Part shown: positions 12,488 through 23,404 of the stretch, one piece after another | How the letters are laid out: the number at the start of each line of letters is the position of its first letter | How positions within the stretch are numbered: position 1 is the first letter of the stretch | Program-made: the position numbers and the translations under genes | Origin: Siphonodentalium dalli | Taxonomy: Eukaryota; Mollusca; Scaphopoda; Gadilida; Siphonodentaliidae | Direction: 5' to 3' | Length of the DNA stretch: 64,000 bases | NCBI GenBank assembly: GCA_032622095.1 | Contig: CP136069.1 | Location: forward strand, 126,189,450-126,253,449 | Notes under the pieces: generated by a model | Told to the model about the DNA's origin: nothing | Databases searched by the model: none | What the model saw: only the letters and a program-made list of their open reading frames with translations

Positions 12488-14004
12488 TCTTATAAACATA
12501 TACCAGAACATTTTAATAGAACATTAATAATTTGAACAACTTTTCAAAACTACCGCAACGATTGTAAGTACTAGTAACATAATTATATTGTTCAAATTCC
12601 AACAGTCTCACAATAACAACTCGCAGCAAGCGCGTGTACACTGTTAGAAATTACTGCCGATTCGACGGTTTCGGGCCGTCACAATCGACGCTCCCATACC
12701 GTTTCATCAGTTTGACAGTGTTTTACCGTTATTTTATGTGCCCATGAAAATTGTCTAAATTCAATATTTTCGTGATTCAAAGTCATGCCGTAAAAATTCA
12801 ATGGTATTTTTTTTATCGGCGACCATATTTTATACGGCAATGACTCCATACAGTATGACTGAATCTTACTCTACTGATATTTAATATGTATACAATATCG
12901 GCATTCATTCTGTGTTAATCGGGTCGGTACGTATATTGATGAGTACGTAAATCTCATTCCGGGGTTAAGTTCCCGCTTTAGCACTAAGATCATTTTTTCG
13001 CCATTTTTATTTGGCGTTGCATATTTAATCGCAAATTATTGTTTTTTGGGAAGCTGTTACCTTTTCCATTGTGGACAGTTGTTAAGACAGTCTGATTTCG
13101 GTTCCTTTGATAACCGGACAAGTTTCAATTCTGCGAAAATCGGCTTAATCATTGACAATTTCCACTAAATTAGAGAGCAAATATTCATGCCAATCGGTTC
13201 ATGGCACGATCGGGGGTCCGACTTCATTCGGCTCAGTAGTGATGTTGAAATTGATAGTGTTGTGACTTAGTATCAAAACACTGGCACATTTACTGACACG
13301 AAACGATACAGGTACAATTAACACAAGCTTCGATGTCAACCAATAGTGACAATAATAACAACGACTCAACGAGCAGCTATTACTATTAGAATGTTGACAA
13401 TCCAGTTGACAGTGTTCTGAATCTGATTGTTTCAAAGTACATGCATGTACATTTACAAGAGAGGATAAACATGTACATGTACTGTATGCACCAGTGTAAT
13501 TCACAAGAGCTTCAGTGCCAACAACAACACCGTAAACAATGAACTGACGCCGCGCAGTGACGGATGATCACATATTCACAATTCCAACAAATACACGCGA
13601 CAGATGCAACAAATGCATTTTTGGTAGTGTGCTATAATCACGCCTTTTTTCTAAATTAAGCACGCTCAATATCGCAATAAAGGTGCGCCTAAAAATACCA
13701 CTTCTTCTGACTGGTACTGTATTGTCACGATGTACGGATTCACCTGTTAAAACAAAAACTGTGTTTACAAGTGACTGGACAATTTCACGCCTTACATGTT
13801 ACCAAAAAGTATGCCATTAAGATATTTTACTTTTACATGTACACAAATTTGAGTTTTAACTGTGAAACATGTAGCTTTGTTCTTTTTATGGCTTAAAAGG
13901 TCGTGCCGATTCATGTTTTAGAATGGTCGAAATTAGTATTACTCATAACTGAATAGTGATGGGTTGGCTTATCAGCTATTACTAGTATCGTTTTTTATTT
14001 ACAG
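12488..14004. other. Unassigned stretch
   Basis: No supportable gene or large repeat. Open frames here (e.g. minus strand 13199-13504) are rich in Ser/Cys/Thr from low-complexity text and show no recognisable domain. Confidence 0.45.
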
Positions 14005-14153
14005 CTATATTCACACTGTCCAATCGGCTCGCGGAATACCAGCGAACGTCAGAATACCAGTGCCCCACAGGAGAATATCAGTGTTTTAAGCGACATAATG
14101 GTATCATAATTAGAACTGGACGGCTAAATGACGACACAAAAGACAATGGAAAG
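14005..14153 (+). other. Possible host exon, 149 bp
   Basis: A strong acceptor (TTTTTTATTTACAG ending at 14004) opens a frame that remains open to GGAAAG followed by GTATAT at 14154. The reading is NRLAEYQRTSEYQCPTGEYQ, then CFKRHNGIIIRTGRLNDDTK. The CPTGEYQC spacing is reminiscent of small cysteine-rich extracellular modules but is too short to assign. The other two frames contain stops. The donor is only moderately good. No flanking exon was found. Confidence 0.32.
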
Positions 14154-14556
14154 GTATATACGATCAATTTTGCATTTATCCAGTGGAGGGGTCACCTGAT
14201 GATGTTCAGTTCACTCCATATCAGGAATAGACTAACACGGGACACACTTTATTGTTCTATGCCGTGCACATGGATGTTGTTTGTGGGTGTGTTAAACTTA
14301 GTATTGTTTATGACTTCAATGCGTCTTTCTGTGACATATAATGCCCGTAAAATGTAGTTAAAGTATTACTCGACTTCATTCGAAAAGTTGTCATATCCAG
14401 AAGATTTTCTGTTTTTTTTAAGTTTAACACAATTAATTACTTCACATGCTTCTATAGCACTCGCACCAATGTTTAAAGTTGGGGGTTCGTTCACATTAGT
14501 ATGTTCTGTTCTATCCAAAGAAACTGTCTCTTTACAGAGCACTTTCTTGAAAAAGT

Positions 14557-14735
14557 CTACACTTGTTCATCTCGTTTCTTCCTCAGTTCGTTTATCACTC
14601 GCCAATATTCGGACGTATGTTCATTTTCTATGTTATCAACTAGGTTTGCTAACTCTTGGAAATGTAGTTTAGATTTGTTCTTAGTTTCTTTCTTATAAGC
14701 TTTCTGGGCTGCGAAAAATATATATCCACTGCTTA
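14557..14735 (-). pseudogene. LINE fragment, endonuclease-to-reverse-transcriptase linker
   Basis: The minus strand reads AQKAYKKETKNKSKLHFQEL then ENEHTSEYWRVINELRKKR. This basic, amphipathic pattern ending in YW..I.ELRKKR is typical of the region between the endonuclease and reverse transcriptase of CR1/L2-like non-LTR retrotransposons. Neither catalytic domain is present, and the fragment abuts an oppositely oriented LINE tail, so it is a truncated relic. The identification rests on motif memory. Confidence 0.5.
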
Positions 14736-14739
14736 AGGA

Positions 14740-15190
14740 AGCGTAACCTGAATAACATGTCTTGTGATTCTGCGTCATATGAAAAGTCCTTCCTCCCTTC
14801 ATCGGTGGAATTGTGGAACTCACTATCATCTAGCATACGCGATTGGGCAAAGCGATTGAGTTCAAATTAGCAATTGGTAGCAGCGATTATAACAATAGGG
14901 AACCTTACATATATCACTATTATCACTACTCATGCCCTTATGTGTAACCAAATCATTTATGCGCATGTGGAACAGAAGAAACGGCATCTCATTTCCTATC
15001 GCATTGTCCGATATACCGGAGACAACTAAATGAATGCTTCTCCAGAACTTTTTGAAAGTTTACTCTCGAGTCTGCACTGAAAGGAACAACTACATGTTTA
15101 AGCGAAAACCATAATGTTACCATATGTATCTTTAATATAGTTCAGAAAAATTATAACTATGACAGAACTTTTTTCGAACTGAAATGATGA
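14740..15190 (+). pseudogene. LINE 3' fragment (CR1/L2-like C-terminus)
   Basis: Pieces in two frames give RDSASYEKSFLPSSVELWNS-like text (about 14775-14835) and then CACGTEETASHFLSHCPIYR (about 14960-15020). The second is the Cys-rich C-terminal motif common in these LINEs (C.CG..E...HFL..CP.Y). Frameshifts and stops separate the pieces. A near-identical SASYEKSFLPSAVEMWN segment occurs in the LINE at 58.7-59.5 kb, confirming the family. Only the last part of the reverse-transcriptase ORF survives. Confidence 0.65.
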
Positions 15191-15939
15191 AGAACATAAT
15201 CATATATATTGCTCTCATTGTTTTGTTTATATTCAATCCAAATGTACACATAAAATGATAAATTAACGCATACATTCCCTGCCTCTGAGGAGTTGAAAAC
15301 GCGTCCAAATGAGATATGGTCACGATTGGAGACGGCAAATATAAGGAATAGAGGCTTACGGCCGAATCAACTTCCTCATTCTACACAAGGAACACAATAT
15401 AAACTATGCTATTGTATTCTAAATCATATGGTTTGAATGGAATAAAATATTATTGAGCCAAAATAAGTCTGAATGGTACATTTGTTTTGACCACACATGT
15501 GCTGACGGGTATACACACGATTCGCTGTGGTGTGCTGAAGAGTACACATGTTTTGAACTCGAAATGCCGTTGTTTAGTTGTATGTCCTTGTGTGATATTT
15601 TATCTGCATTCAATCTATCAATGGAACATTATGACAAACTTGCACTGGATATCATTGAGCAAATATGCAGTGTATAATTATCTTTAGAAAGGTATATGTC
15701 ATTCTATATATATAAACAACAACACACAAGACCATTACGTCAGTGGATTACATGCGTAAATGGTAAGTATAAAGACGTCCGATTACATTCAGAAAGGTCA
15801 ATGAAATGTGGTTACCATAAATGGGGTGAAATAGAATCTAATCAGATATAATATGTATCTTCTGAAAAAATTGGTGCAGAACACTTTCTTTTGAAATCTA
15901 CGGCAGCGTAGAACCACCACGCCATTTTTATTTACTATC
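15191..15939. other. Unassigned stretch with one small open frame
   Basis: The plus-strand frame 15423-15677 reads KSEWYICFDHTCADGYTHDS and ends DKLALDIIEQICSV before a TAA. It contains several Cys and Trp and looks less biased than most chance frames, but it has no recognised family, no clear start and no clear acceptor. Nothing else is supportable. Confidence 0.25.
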
Positions 15940-16125
15940 TTGATAAATAAATGTACTATCTTGATTAATCAACTTAGCAATCTTGTTTGATCAATTTGGC
16001 TTTCTTGATTAATCAACTTACTATCCTGCTTAATCAACTTAGATATCTTGATTAATCAACTCAGCTATATTGACTAATCAACTAACTTTATTGATTAATC
16101 AACTCAGCTACTTTTATTAATCAAC
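15940..16125. repeat. Minisatellite built on a 12-bp palindrome
   Basis: About eight imperfect units of 22-24 bp. Each is centred on TTGATTAATCAA, a perfect palindrome, separated by CTTAGATATC-like spacers. Several units have single-base changes in the palindrome. Confidence 0.85.
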
Positions 16126-16184
16126 TTAGATATTTCGAGACGTAGCGTACGGTATGTAACAGACGACAACCATGTATATTCCTT

Positions 16185-17150
16185 TTCCGTGATCAGACAG
16201 CTAGGGGATTTGAGTGCTGTGTCTTTATTTGTGTTTACGTGCCTGATGGCGGAACGGGCTGTAAATTAGGGGTTAACAATGGCGTCTCCGTTCGAGCTAC
16301 GGACTTGGGGAATGGAACTTTGGTACGTACATGTCTATTCTGCACGATAGTGCAAGAACCATCTCGTTCGAACTCCTGAGGCGGTACGGTCGGGTGGCAT
16401 CCTTGGTGTTTTTTGCGCGCATGTATATCCGACCGTAGCGTATGGTTTAAAGGCCCACTTAATTTTCGAACCCCCAGATTACATTTTAGCTCCAAAACAT
16501 TGTATTATCAACTTATCCGGTGTAATAAACTATGGACATGTTGTTTTTGTTGAGTTGCCAACGCGTTTTGTTTTTCAATGCAGCGGGAATAACTCTATAT
16601 ATTTAAGATAGAGTTCTTCCCCTTCCATTGAACAAGTTTGAATTCTGTTGCATTCTGGGTGACAGAGGGGGGGGGGGCGTCTTCTATTTATCTGTGGGCA
16701 TCTTCTGAGACACAGATATTTCAAACAGTGGTGAATTATAGCATTTTAATCATATGTTATGCCATAGGATGTTATTAAAACCGTATATCAAGTCACTATA
16801 AAAAAAATTGGCGACTCGAAAATTAAGTGGGCCTTTAATATATCGAGTTCCGACTTGCACGTTTTGCAACTTGTCCGATCATCCAGGGATGAAGTGGGTA
16901 TTGGGTACATGATAGTATATCACTTTCAGTGGTCAGATAGCTAGGGTATATATGCAATTATGCATATATTATAGGTGCGTCGGTGCCTTTTTTCGTATTT
17001 GCGTTCCTGACGGAATCGGTCGTAACAATGCATGGCGGTTCCGCTCGAGCTACGGACTTGGATAAAGGAACTTACATTCAGGTCTATTCTGCACGATAGT
17101 GCGAGAAACATCTCTTTCGGAGTCCTTCGGGTGCGGTCGTGTTTCAGTGA
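16185..17150. repeat. Direct duplication interrupted by a MITE
   Basis: The blocks 16185-16440 and 16925-17150 share GAGCTACGGACTTGG, GTCTATTCTGCACGATAGTG and a GATAGCTAGGG-like start. The second copy carries an added TATATATGCA stretch. Between them lies the TTAA-flanked element listed separately. No frame is conserved between copies. Confidence 0.75.
16451..16834. mobile_element. TTAA-flanked MITE, 384 bp
   Basis: Terminal inverted repeats of about 19 bp (AGGCCCACTTAATTTTCGA) are flanked on both sides by TTAA (16447-16450 and 16835-16838). TTAA duplication is characteristic of piggyBac-type transposition, but the termini are too short to assign a family. The interior is non-coding and contains a G run near 16667. 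Confidence 0.78.
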
Positions 17151-17406
17151 GACCGCTTTCGCTTGTTCACAGAAGTACAGTGGTATTGCTGTTTCATATT
17201 TACAAATACGTATGGAACATATAATACGTTCCATACGCATCTCGTTGACGTAAAACGACGTACATGACGTTCGCCTCAACCATGAAACCGGAACTATAAA
17301 ATAAAAGCATCATCACACATGACAAAACACGCCCTCTATGTGCCTAATAAACCTTCCAAGTCTGTATTTTTAATGCACGGATTCTAGGACGCGAAGCGTG
17401 TAATAA

Positions 17407-17565
17407 ACACAGAACGATACGACGTCTAAATGGGTTTGTCGATACGGCACTCGTGCTGTCGCGGAAGGATAGATCTAGAGGCGCAAGCGCCTCTCTTTCT
17501 ATCCTTCCGCGACAGCACGAGTGTCGTATCGACAAACCCATTTACACATCGTGTCGTTCTGTGTA
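17407..17565. repeat. Nearly perfect long hairpin, about 157 bp
   Basis: The left arm (ACAGAACGATACGACG then AAATGGGTTTGTCGATACGG) pairs with the right arm over about 65 bp with few mismatches. The central loop is a second stem, GAGGCGCAAGCGCCTC. Open frames on both strands here are products of the symmetry. This is a hairpin MITE or similar palindromic element; flanks show no clear duplication. Confidence 0.8.
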
Positions 17566-18589
17566 TATATTACCAGATAACGATCTTCTAAATTCCCCAT
17601 GAACAGCAACATAACTTAATAGTATGTAAGCACTCCCATAGTATGGACTTATTCTTCACACGCGACCGGAAAAGACCCTCCCCCATAAGATGTGCTTGGT
17701 GTCGGATCCCCTCCATATATACAATTAATATTCATTCATCATATTTGTGTTGTGCATAGAGTATACACGTTGATTTATATGGAATAATTACTGTCTTTTG
17801 TTATCATATCGCACATATTTGTGACAAGGAAAATGGTCAGGCGGATGGTCAATTGCGCACGCGAAGGTTCCAAGATACACAGATCAAGTTAATCCGGCTT
17901 CTGAATATAGTAATTATGCGCTATGTTTCGTGTGACTTAACATCTGGGGCCTATACTATAGAATACAATTTGTGTAATATCAGCGTTAATTTGTGATTTT
18001 GTAATACATATTTTGTGTTCTATAGTATTCGACTGTATTTCTATCAGTGTATTTCTTTCATTGTAGATTGAAACTCAACATATGCCCAAAACTCTTTATA
18101 TACCAAATATATTGACATGTAATGACATATATGATCTTTTTTGGTGAACCATCTATATACTGGGATTCACTTGACCGGAAAATCTTTGCATTTGGTAGAG
18201 AAAAAGGGGGCCTGAATGTTTCATCTTTGCATGTTTTCATAGTACTCGAACGCTACAGCTTTGTAATATGTAAAAAATCGCAATATGGACTGATAAAGTA
18301 CTGGTTACGCGGGTTCTATAGTACAGCAATAATACCATTTTTGTAAAAATTCATTATTAGGTTACAACTGAATAGGCTACATTATTGATTTTTCACGCCG
18401 TCATCACGACGATTTTTCGTGTGGATAATGGTGAGTGCGATTAGCTGTGTACATGTTCTTTGTAATGCGGTCACCGAATCTCAATTGTTAACCCATTGAG
18501 ATGGTTTACTCTCAATGGAGTTGAAAGGAGATAGCCATGTCAGCGGCATAGATTTTAATTATGAATGGAATTAAAGAGTTACAGTAAAT
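17566..18589. other. Unassigned stretch
   Basis: No gene is supportable. A second copy of the GGGCCTATACTATAGAATAC repeat lies at about 17945, and its complement-like TGTTCTATAGTATTCGA follows at about 18014, forming a loose inverted pair. Confidence 0.45.
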
Positions 18590-19375
18590 TATCGGGCTTG
18601 TGCTCAAAACGTATATATATTGTGCGAAGGTACACATATAATCCCAAATAAGTGTTCCTTTAACTTTGACATTCCAAAACTCACGGAAATTATTGATAAA
18701 ACTGATTAGTATTTGAAGAAAATTCAACACACTATTTGTGATAGTTTCAAGGTTGACCATGTGTCGTGTTTCAGAAGAGATATATATAACGATGAAAAAC
18801 CATCAGGTAAGAACAAATTGAGGGTGTATAGAGAAATAATAAGTGATTACCGATTGGAGCCATATTTGGACATAGTAAAAAATATCGAAGTAAGAAAGAT
18901 CTTCAGCAAATTGCGGATTAGCAATCATACTCTAGAAATTGAAAAAGGGCGCCATAAACAACCGAAGATTCCTGTAGACAAGAGAATATGCAGAAAGTGT
19001 GGATTGGAAACGGAAACCGAGGAACATTTTATTTTAAAATGTCCTATTTACAAAAGCATTCGTCTCCGTTTCTTTGACGAAATAGATAAAGTAAATCACA
19101 AGTTTATTAATATGACTGATGCCCAAAAATTCATTTTCATACTGCGAAATGACAAAACAGAAACGTGCAATATCATCTGTAACATGGTCCGTCTCTTTTT
19201 CCACAAAAGGTCTGAAACACCAGATTTTCAACAACAAACATGAAATTTTTTCCATTTTAATTCTGATTACAATTGTGTATACTTATTGTATCATATATAT
19301 ATTTATTGTTATTTATGTTGTGGCATCGGCCCCGTGTGGGTGTAATTGTCAATAAACTTATCTTATCTAAACTTA
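18590..19375 (+). pseudogene. LINE 3' end (non-LTR retrotransposon C-terminus)
   Basis: A 176-residue open segment (18713-19243) with an upstream in-family piece (NKCSFNFDIPKLTEIIDKTD, about 18640-18712, ended by a TAG). It reads GKNKLRVYREIISDYRLEPY, then FSKLRISNHTLEIEKGRHK, then CRKCGLETETEEHFILKCPIY. This is the C-terminal end of a non-LTR retrotransposon ORF2, with the Cys/His knuckle C..C......EHF...CP. The 3' tail runs to CAATAAACTTATCTTATC, a short-repeat terminus with a polyadenylation-like AATAAA. The reverse transcriptase proper is absent (5' truncation). It is the least damaged LINE piece in the window. Confidence 0.75.
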
Positions 19376-20888
19376 TCATATACGGGTGAATCGGGGGTGG
19401 TGGCATTTCGTGTTGAAACAGTTACTGATAATTTCAGGCTAAGTTACGTTACGAATCAGTAGACCGCAAATATTTACAATGACATTATGTAACATATTTG
19501 AACCGCATGGCATTTGTGCACTGTGCTCAAGAAGTTTGCGTTCACATTGTGGTCTAAACCATTTAATTTGGCCAATAGTGCCGCACAAAATGTTCCATGA
19601 GTTAATTCTTAGAAAAATCGGGGTCCCCTGATCCTGAACTTACCAATGTAGTAGTGCGCGTTGGTTATAAACAAAATGTCATATGTTTACATAAATTCAG
19701 CCGCTTAGTTGGGTATAAATTGAAGGTACGGATAATTAGGTATAGTTTAAGTAGGTGGTGCTATATATATGTTTTAAAATCGAGATTGGATGTCCCCCCC
19801 CCCCCCCGAGACCCTGGACGAGGGAGTGTTGGTCCACATTGGAATTTCCAAATGAACGCCCATCTTTGACACAGGTCGAAAATACCAAGTCCGATAACAG
19901 CCATCGCACCCCCATCACGGGTTGAATTTTTCCAGCTGCATGGTACCTCAAACTTATCAACTATTAAGGTCTAGATGTTCCAACTTCTAATATTTCAGCC
20001 GCCATCCTTGCCCAAAGCTAGCTAGACAAATCAGGTTCCACCCTTGCTATATATAAAGTTGATGTGGCCATTTGAAGGGCAACCGATATGTGTGTTTGCC
20101 GACCTTTTTCGACAACCCGTTAAGAAATATGCATGAACCACGAAGAGTTCATGCGGATTTGAATGCTTATCGCTGTCAAAACTTATGACCACGTTGAATT
20201 GGCCGCTTATTACCTATATATATACAAGGGGATTACCCGTCAAAACATGACGGGTGACACTCATGACATGCAGGCACATTGTGTGAAGAACTAATAATAA
20301 TAAATGCTCTTTATTGCTAATTATTAGTGCATATTTAGGTCATCTGAGGGCAACGGGACCTATCCCGTGACATTTCCCATATCATGTTATCTCTGTGTAC
20401 CAATTTTCAAAATATTTTAGAACCTGATCATAAACGTTCTTTAATATATTGATCATGCAATTGATCAGTTCCCCTTAAAGTTTACGTCATCTGAGATCAA
20501 AGGCGACTACCCTATGACATTCCCCTGGTAATGTGACCATTGTGTACCAATTTCCTACATGTCCTGATGTCAAAATGACCAACATGACATGCAGGAAAAT
20601 CTCGTCATGGCTGCACCACCGCACCGCTGATCGCGATATGACAAAGAAAGCCGGCAAATTAAACGCTGTGCGGAGTTTGTCCGGAATTTATGACGGACGC
20701 CGCTGAAACCACATTAGTCTTCAGAGAAAGTAACGTATTATATCAGTATACATATCGCCTTGACAAACTTTCTTTGGGAAATGCGTTATATCTAAGGTTG
20801 TACCGATTGCCCTGAAATTTCCGTGTCATATTCTAAGGCGTGCCTCAGACAACATGGTCAACATTCGGGTAAAATCGTTAAAGATATA
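19376..20888. other. Unassigned stretch with a diverged duplication
   Basis: No gene is supportable. A loose duplication (GTCATCTGAG, TGACATT, TGTGTACCAATTT) is seen at about 20338-20405 and 20486-20550. A C run lies at 19794-19807. A recurrent AATGCTCTTTATTG motif lies at about 20302. Confidence 0.45.
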
Positions 20889-21034
20889 GATAGAACAGCA
20901 TGAGTGTCTGGATTGTGACGAAATTATCGCACGAGATTTGTTGGTGGAGCGATACATCGAGAGGTAACGCGTTCCGCCAACAAATCGAGTGCGATAATTC
21001 GTCAAAATCCAGACACCCATGCTGTTCTATTTTC
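20889..21034. repeat. Imperfect 145-bp hairpin
   Basis: GAACAGCATGAGTGTCTGGA at the left pairs with its complement ending at about 21029. Further paired blocks include ATTATCGCACGAGATTTGTT. The loop is about 30 bases. It is similar in size to the hairpins at 12.4 and 17.5 kb but unrelated in sequence. Confidence 0.72.
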
Positions 21035-22290
21035 ATTACATATCTCCGTATCATAGTAAGTTGACTCACAATCGTACATCTCCGGTACAGAAAATGTGAA
21101 TTTAATTGAGTTTTGACGGCATTTTAGGGTTAACGCAACAATCAGACAGGGAGCCCGTCTATCCGCGAGTGACATTGACCCATCTTTAATGATGCGTTTG
21201 AAATTAAATTCTGTGCCTCGACAAACGTATTCTTGAAACGAAACTACTTGAATGAATCATCTCATCGATTGATCGCTTATTGTTTCTTTATTGTCGTGAT
21301 TGAAAAATTAAAAATAGTAACGGCGAGAACCAGTCTAACAACACTGAATGAAATAGTTCCGTCGACAGATTGCACTAGTGCGATTCTGAGAATGATCACA
21401 CGCCTGGAAACTCGTGCGATCATGCGAATTACGTTGATAGATATGTAATAAAAACACATACAAACAGCTTTTATGCAGATAGATACTTAAAATAATTATG
21501 AATTAAGATTGTTTTTTTGTCATTCCAACTATTTATTCAACTTCAATTGGACCCGTGGTGTTCAAGTCAGATGGTTCATTTTGTGTTGGAATCCTCGCTT
21601 TTTAGAAAACCTATAATTCAAGGTTTGGATTGATAACCCCGTGCATTCATTGTGGGGGGGGGGGGGGGGGGCTGTTTATGTCGATTTATTTTTCTGGTCA
21701 AATTTTCCAGGCCAACTTTTTGTAACCCCCCCCCCCCCAATTTAGTAAATAAAACCATAATATGACAAACATGAAACACAATTATATCAGCCTGGTTCTT
21801 TCTATCAATTATTTTTGAACATATTAATACAACACACAGACAGTGAAATAGTTTAAGCATCATCATAGAAATATAGGTATCTACTTCCCATCTTTTTGTC
21901 AACATTGAAATACCTCCCAGTGAATATATTAAAATATGCATTATGTATGGGATATCATCTTATGTCTATATGGCATTCACCCCACAATTCAAATGGTGCG
22001 TGTGCACATATAGTGTTCTAGTTTGTTGGCCAATGCATCCTAATGGACTGCGCAGTATATCAGCAATTGTCTGATTGCTTGTGTGTATACATCATACATG
22101 TGCATGGTCTACCATCATATACAAAATAAGACTGTTGTAAAGGACTTGCGGAGGTCACGTTTTGGCATTCAAAATGGGTTTATATTTTATATGTGTAACC
22201 ATGTCTAGGACTGATGGTATATGCTTATTGACTTGAATCAAGTTGAATATCGACTAGCATAAATACTGCGTAATAATAAGACATTGATAG
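21035..22290. other. Unassigned stretch with G and C homopolymers
   Basis: No gene is supportable. A G run of about 18-20 bases (around 21652) and a C run (around 21727) flank a short segment and make open frames of Pro/Gly that should be ignored. Confidence 0.45.
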
Positions 22291-22311
22291 CCAGTGCCGG
22301 GAGTAGCGTAC

Positions 22312-22444
22312 TAGTCCAGGCACATTATGCGTGAATGGGGAAAAGTAAGGAAATAAATCCCGGAAAGCTGATTTTTTTATATTATTTTGGCCATAACATC
22401 GCGGATGCGCCACGAAAAGTCCCCTAAAATCCGAGTTGAGCTTT
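22312..22444 (+). repeat. Left terminal inverted repeat of the Academ-like element
   Basis: About 133 bp that matches, with gaps, the reverse complement of 30054-30177. The strongest blocks are at 22312-22327, 22353-22369 and 22414-22444. Similarity may continue weakly outward to about 22292. Confidence 0.78.
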
Positions 22445-23404
22445 CGGAGTTAACCAAAATAAATCGTTGTGACTATCATGGAAATAATTGGATGCTGTGA
22501 CAATTTATCAGACTAAACATATACAGTTGACACTTAATATTGTTCAATACAAAATTCCCCAACCATAGATACTAGTTTAAAGGGGAACTTCGAATGAATT
22601 TCGCACTTTTGGATATGAAATATCATTATAACCCCAAAATATGCCGTTTTTTCAGGCAAACTGTCCTATTTAATGTCGGATTTCTCGCGCATCTCAAAAC
22701 ACCGAGATGAGAAATATGTTTTATAAACTGCACAGACATTACTTCTTCACAACAGTATGTGACATTAGCGACTACGCATATCATAAGTGGTCAATACTTG
22801 TAAAATCATAACCCTACCCCCTAAACTGGTTCTCATCGACATAATCACCTTTCGCTATTCTACATTCCTTAATCGAAATTGGGGTTCTGTCTTTGACAAC
22901 TTCGTAATGGAGTTTTTCTGGTGTTGTTATAAACACTAATATAAACACAATATCCATAAATGAACTGCAATTAATCAACGCTCTTTATTGAAGATGTTAA
23001 TGGTCGCATAATCGCATAACGCTCTTTATTCTGCTGCCAATATAATAAAACGCGTACACCTTATCAGTTGGCTGTCTGCTCTCTTTGTATATTGTCAATA
23101 ATTTATCTCATTGTGATCAACTCTCTTGCGAAAGCTTATTTAAATTGTTGTTGGCTTTTGTTTTTTATATTCATATGCCGATAATCGACTCCTGTTGATA
23201 CCTTACGGTGACAACGAAGCAGGGGCGATTTTTCTGGTGTTCTTGTGTTACTATTCAACTCATGCTACGACTCATTTAGTTCTGATACGTTCACACTAAT
23301 TAAATACTGGTATACTGAACAATATTGAATAGGTTTTGAGATAGATATCAGTTTTAGGTCATCAAGTCTTTGCGTCAGGAAATAAAGCAAAGAACTCCTT
23401 TCTT
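22445..23404. other. 5' non-coding part of the transposon
   Basis: This lies between the left inverted repeat and the first codon. It contains two copies of AACGCTCTTTATT (about 22979 and 23026) and GTTTAAAGGGGAACTTCGAA near 22575. It may hold the promoter; nothing more definite is visible. Confidence 0.4.

Noticed and set aside
20826-21069. Overlapping minus-strand frames at the 20.9-kb hairpin
   Set aside because: They are created by the palindrome and have no family resemblance.
21618-21941. Minus-strand frame with Pro and Gly runs
   Set aside because: It is driven by G and C homopolymers; no domain is visible.
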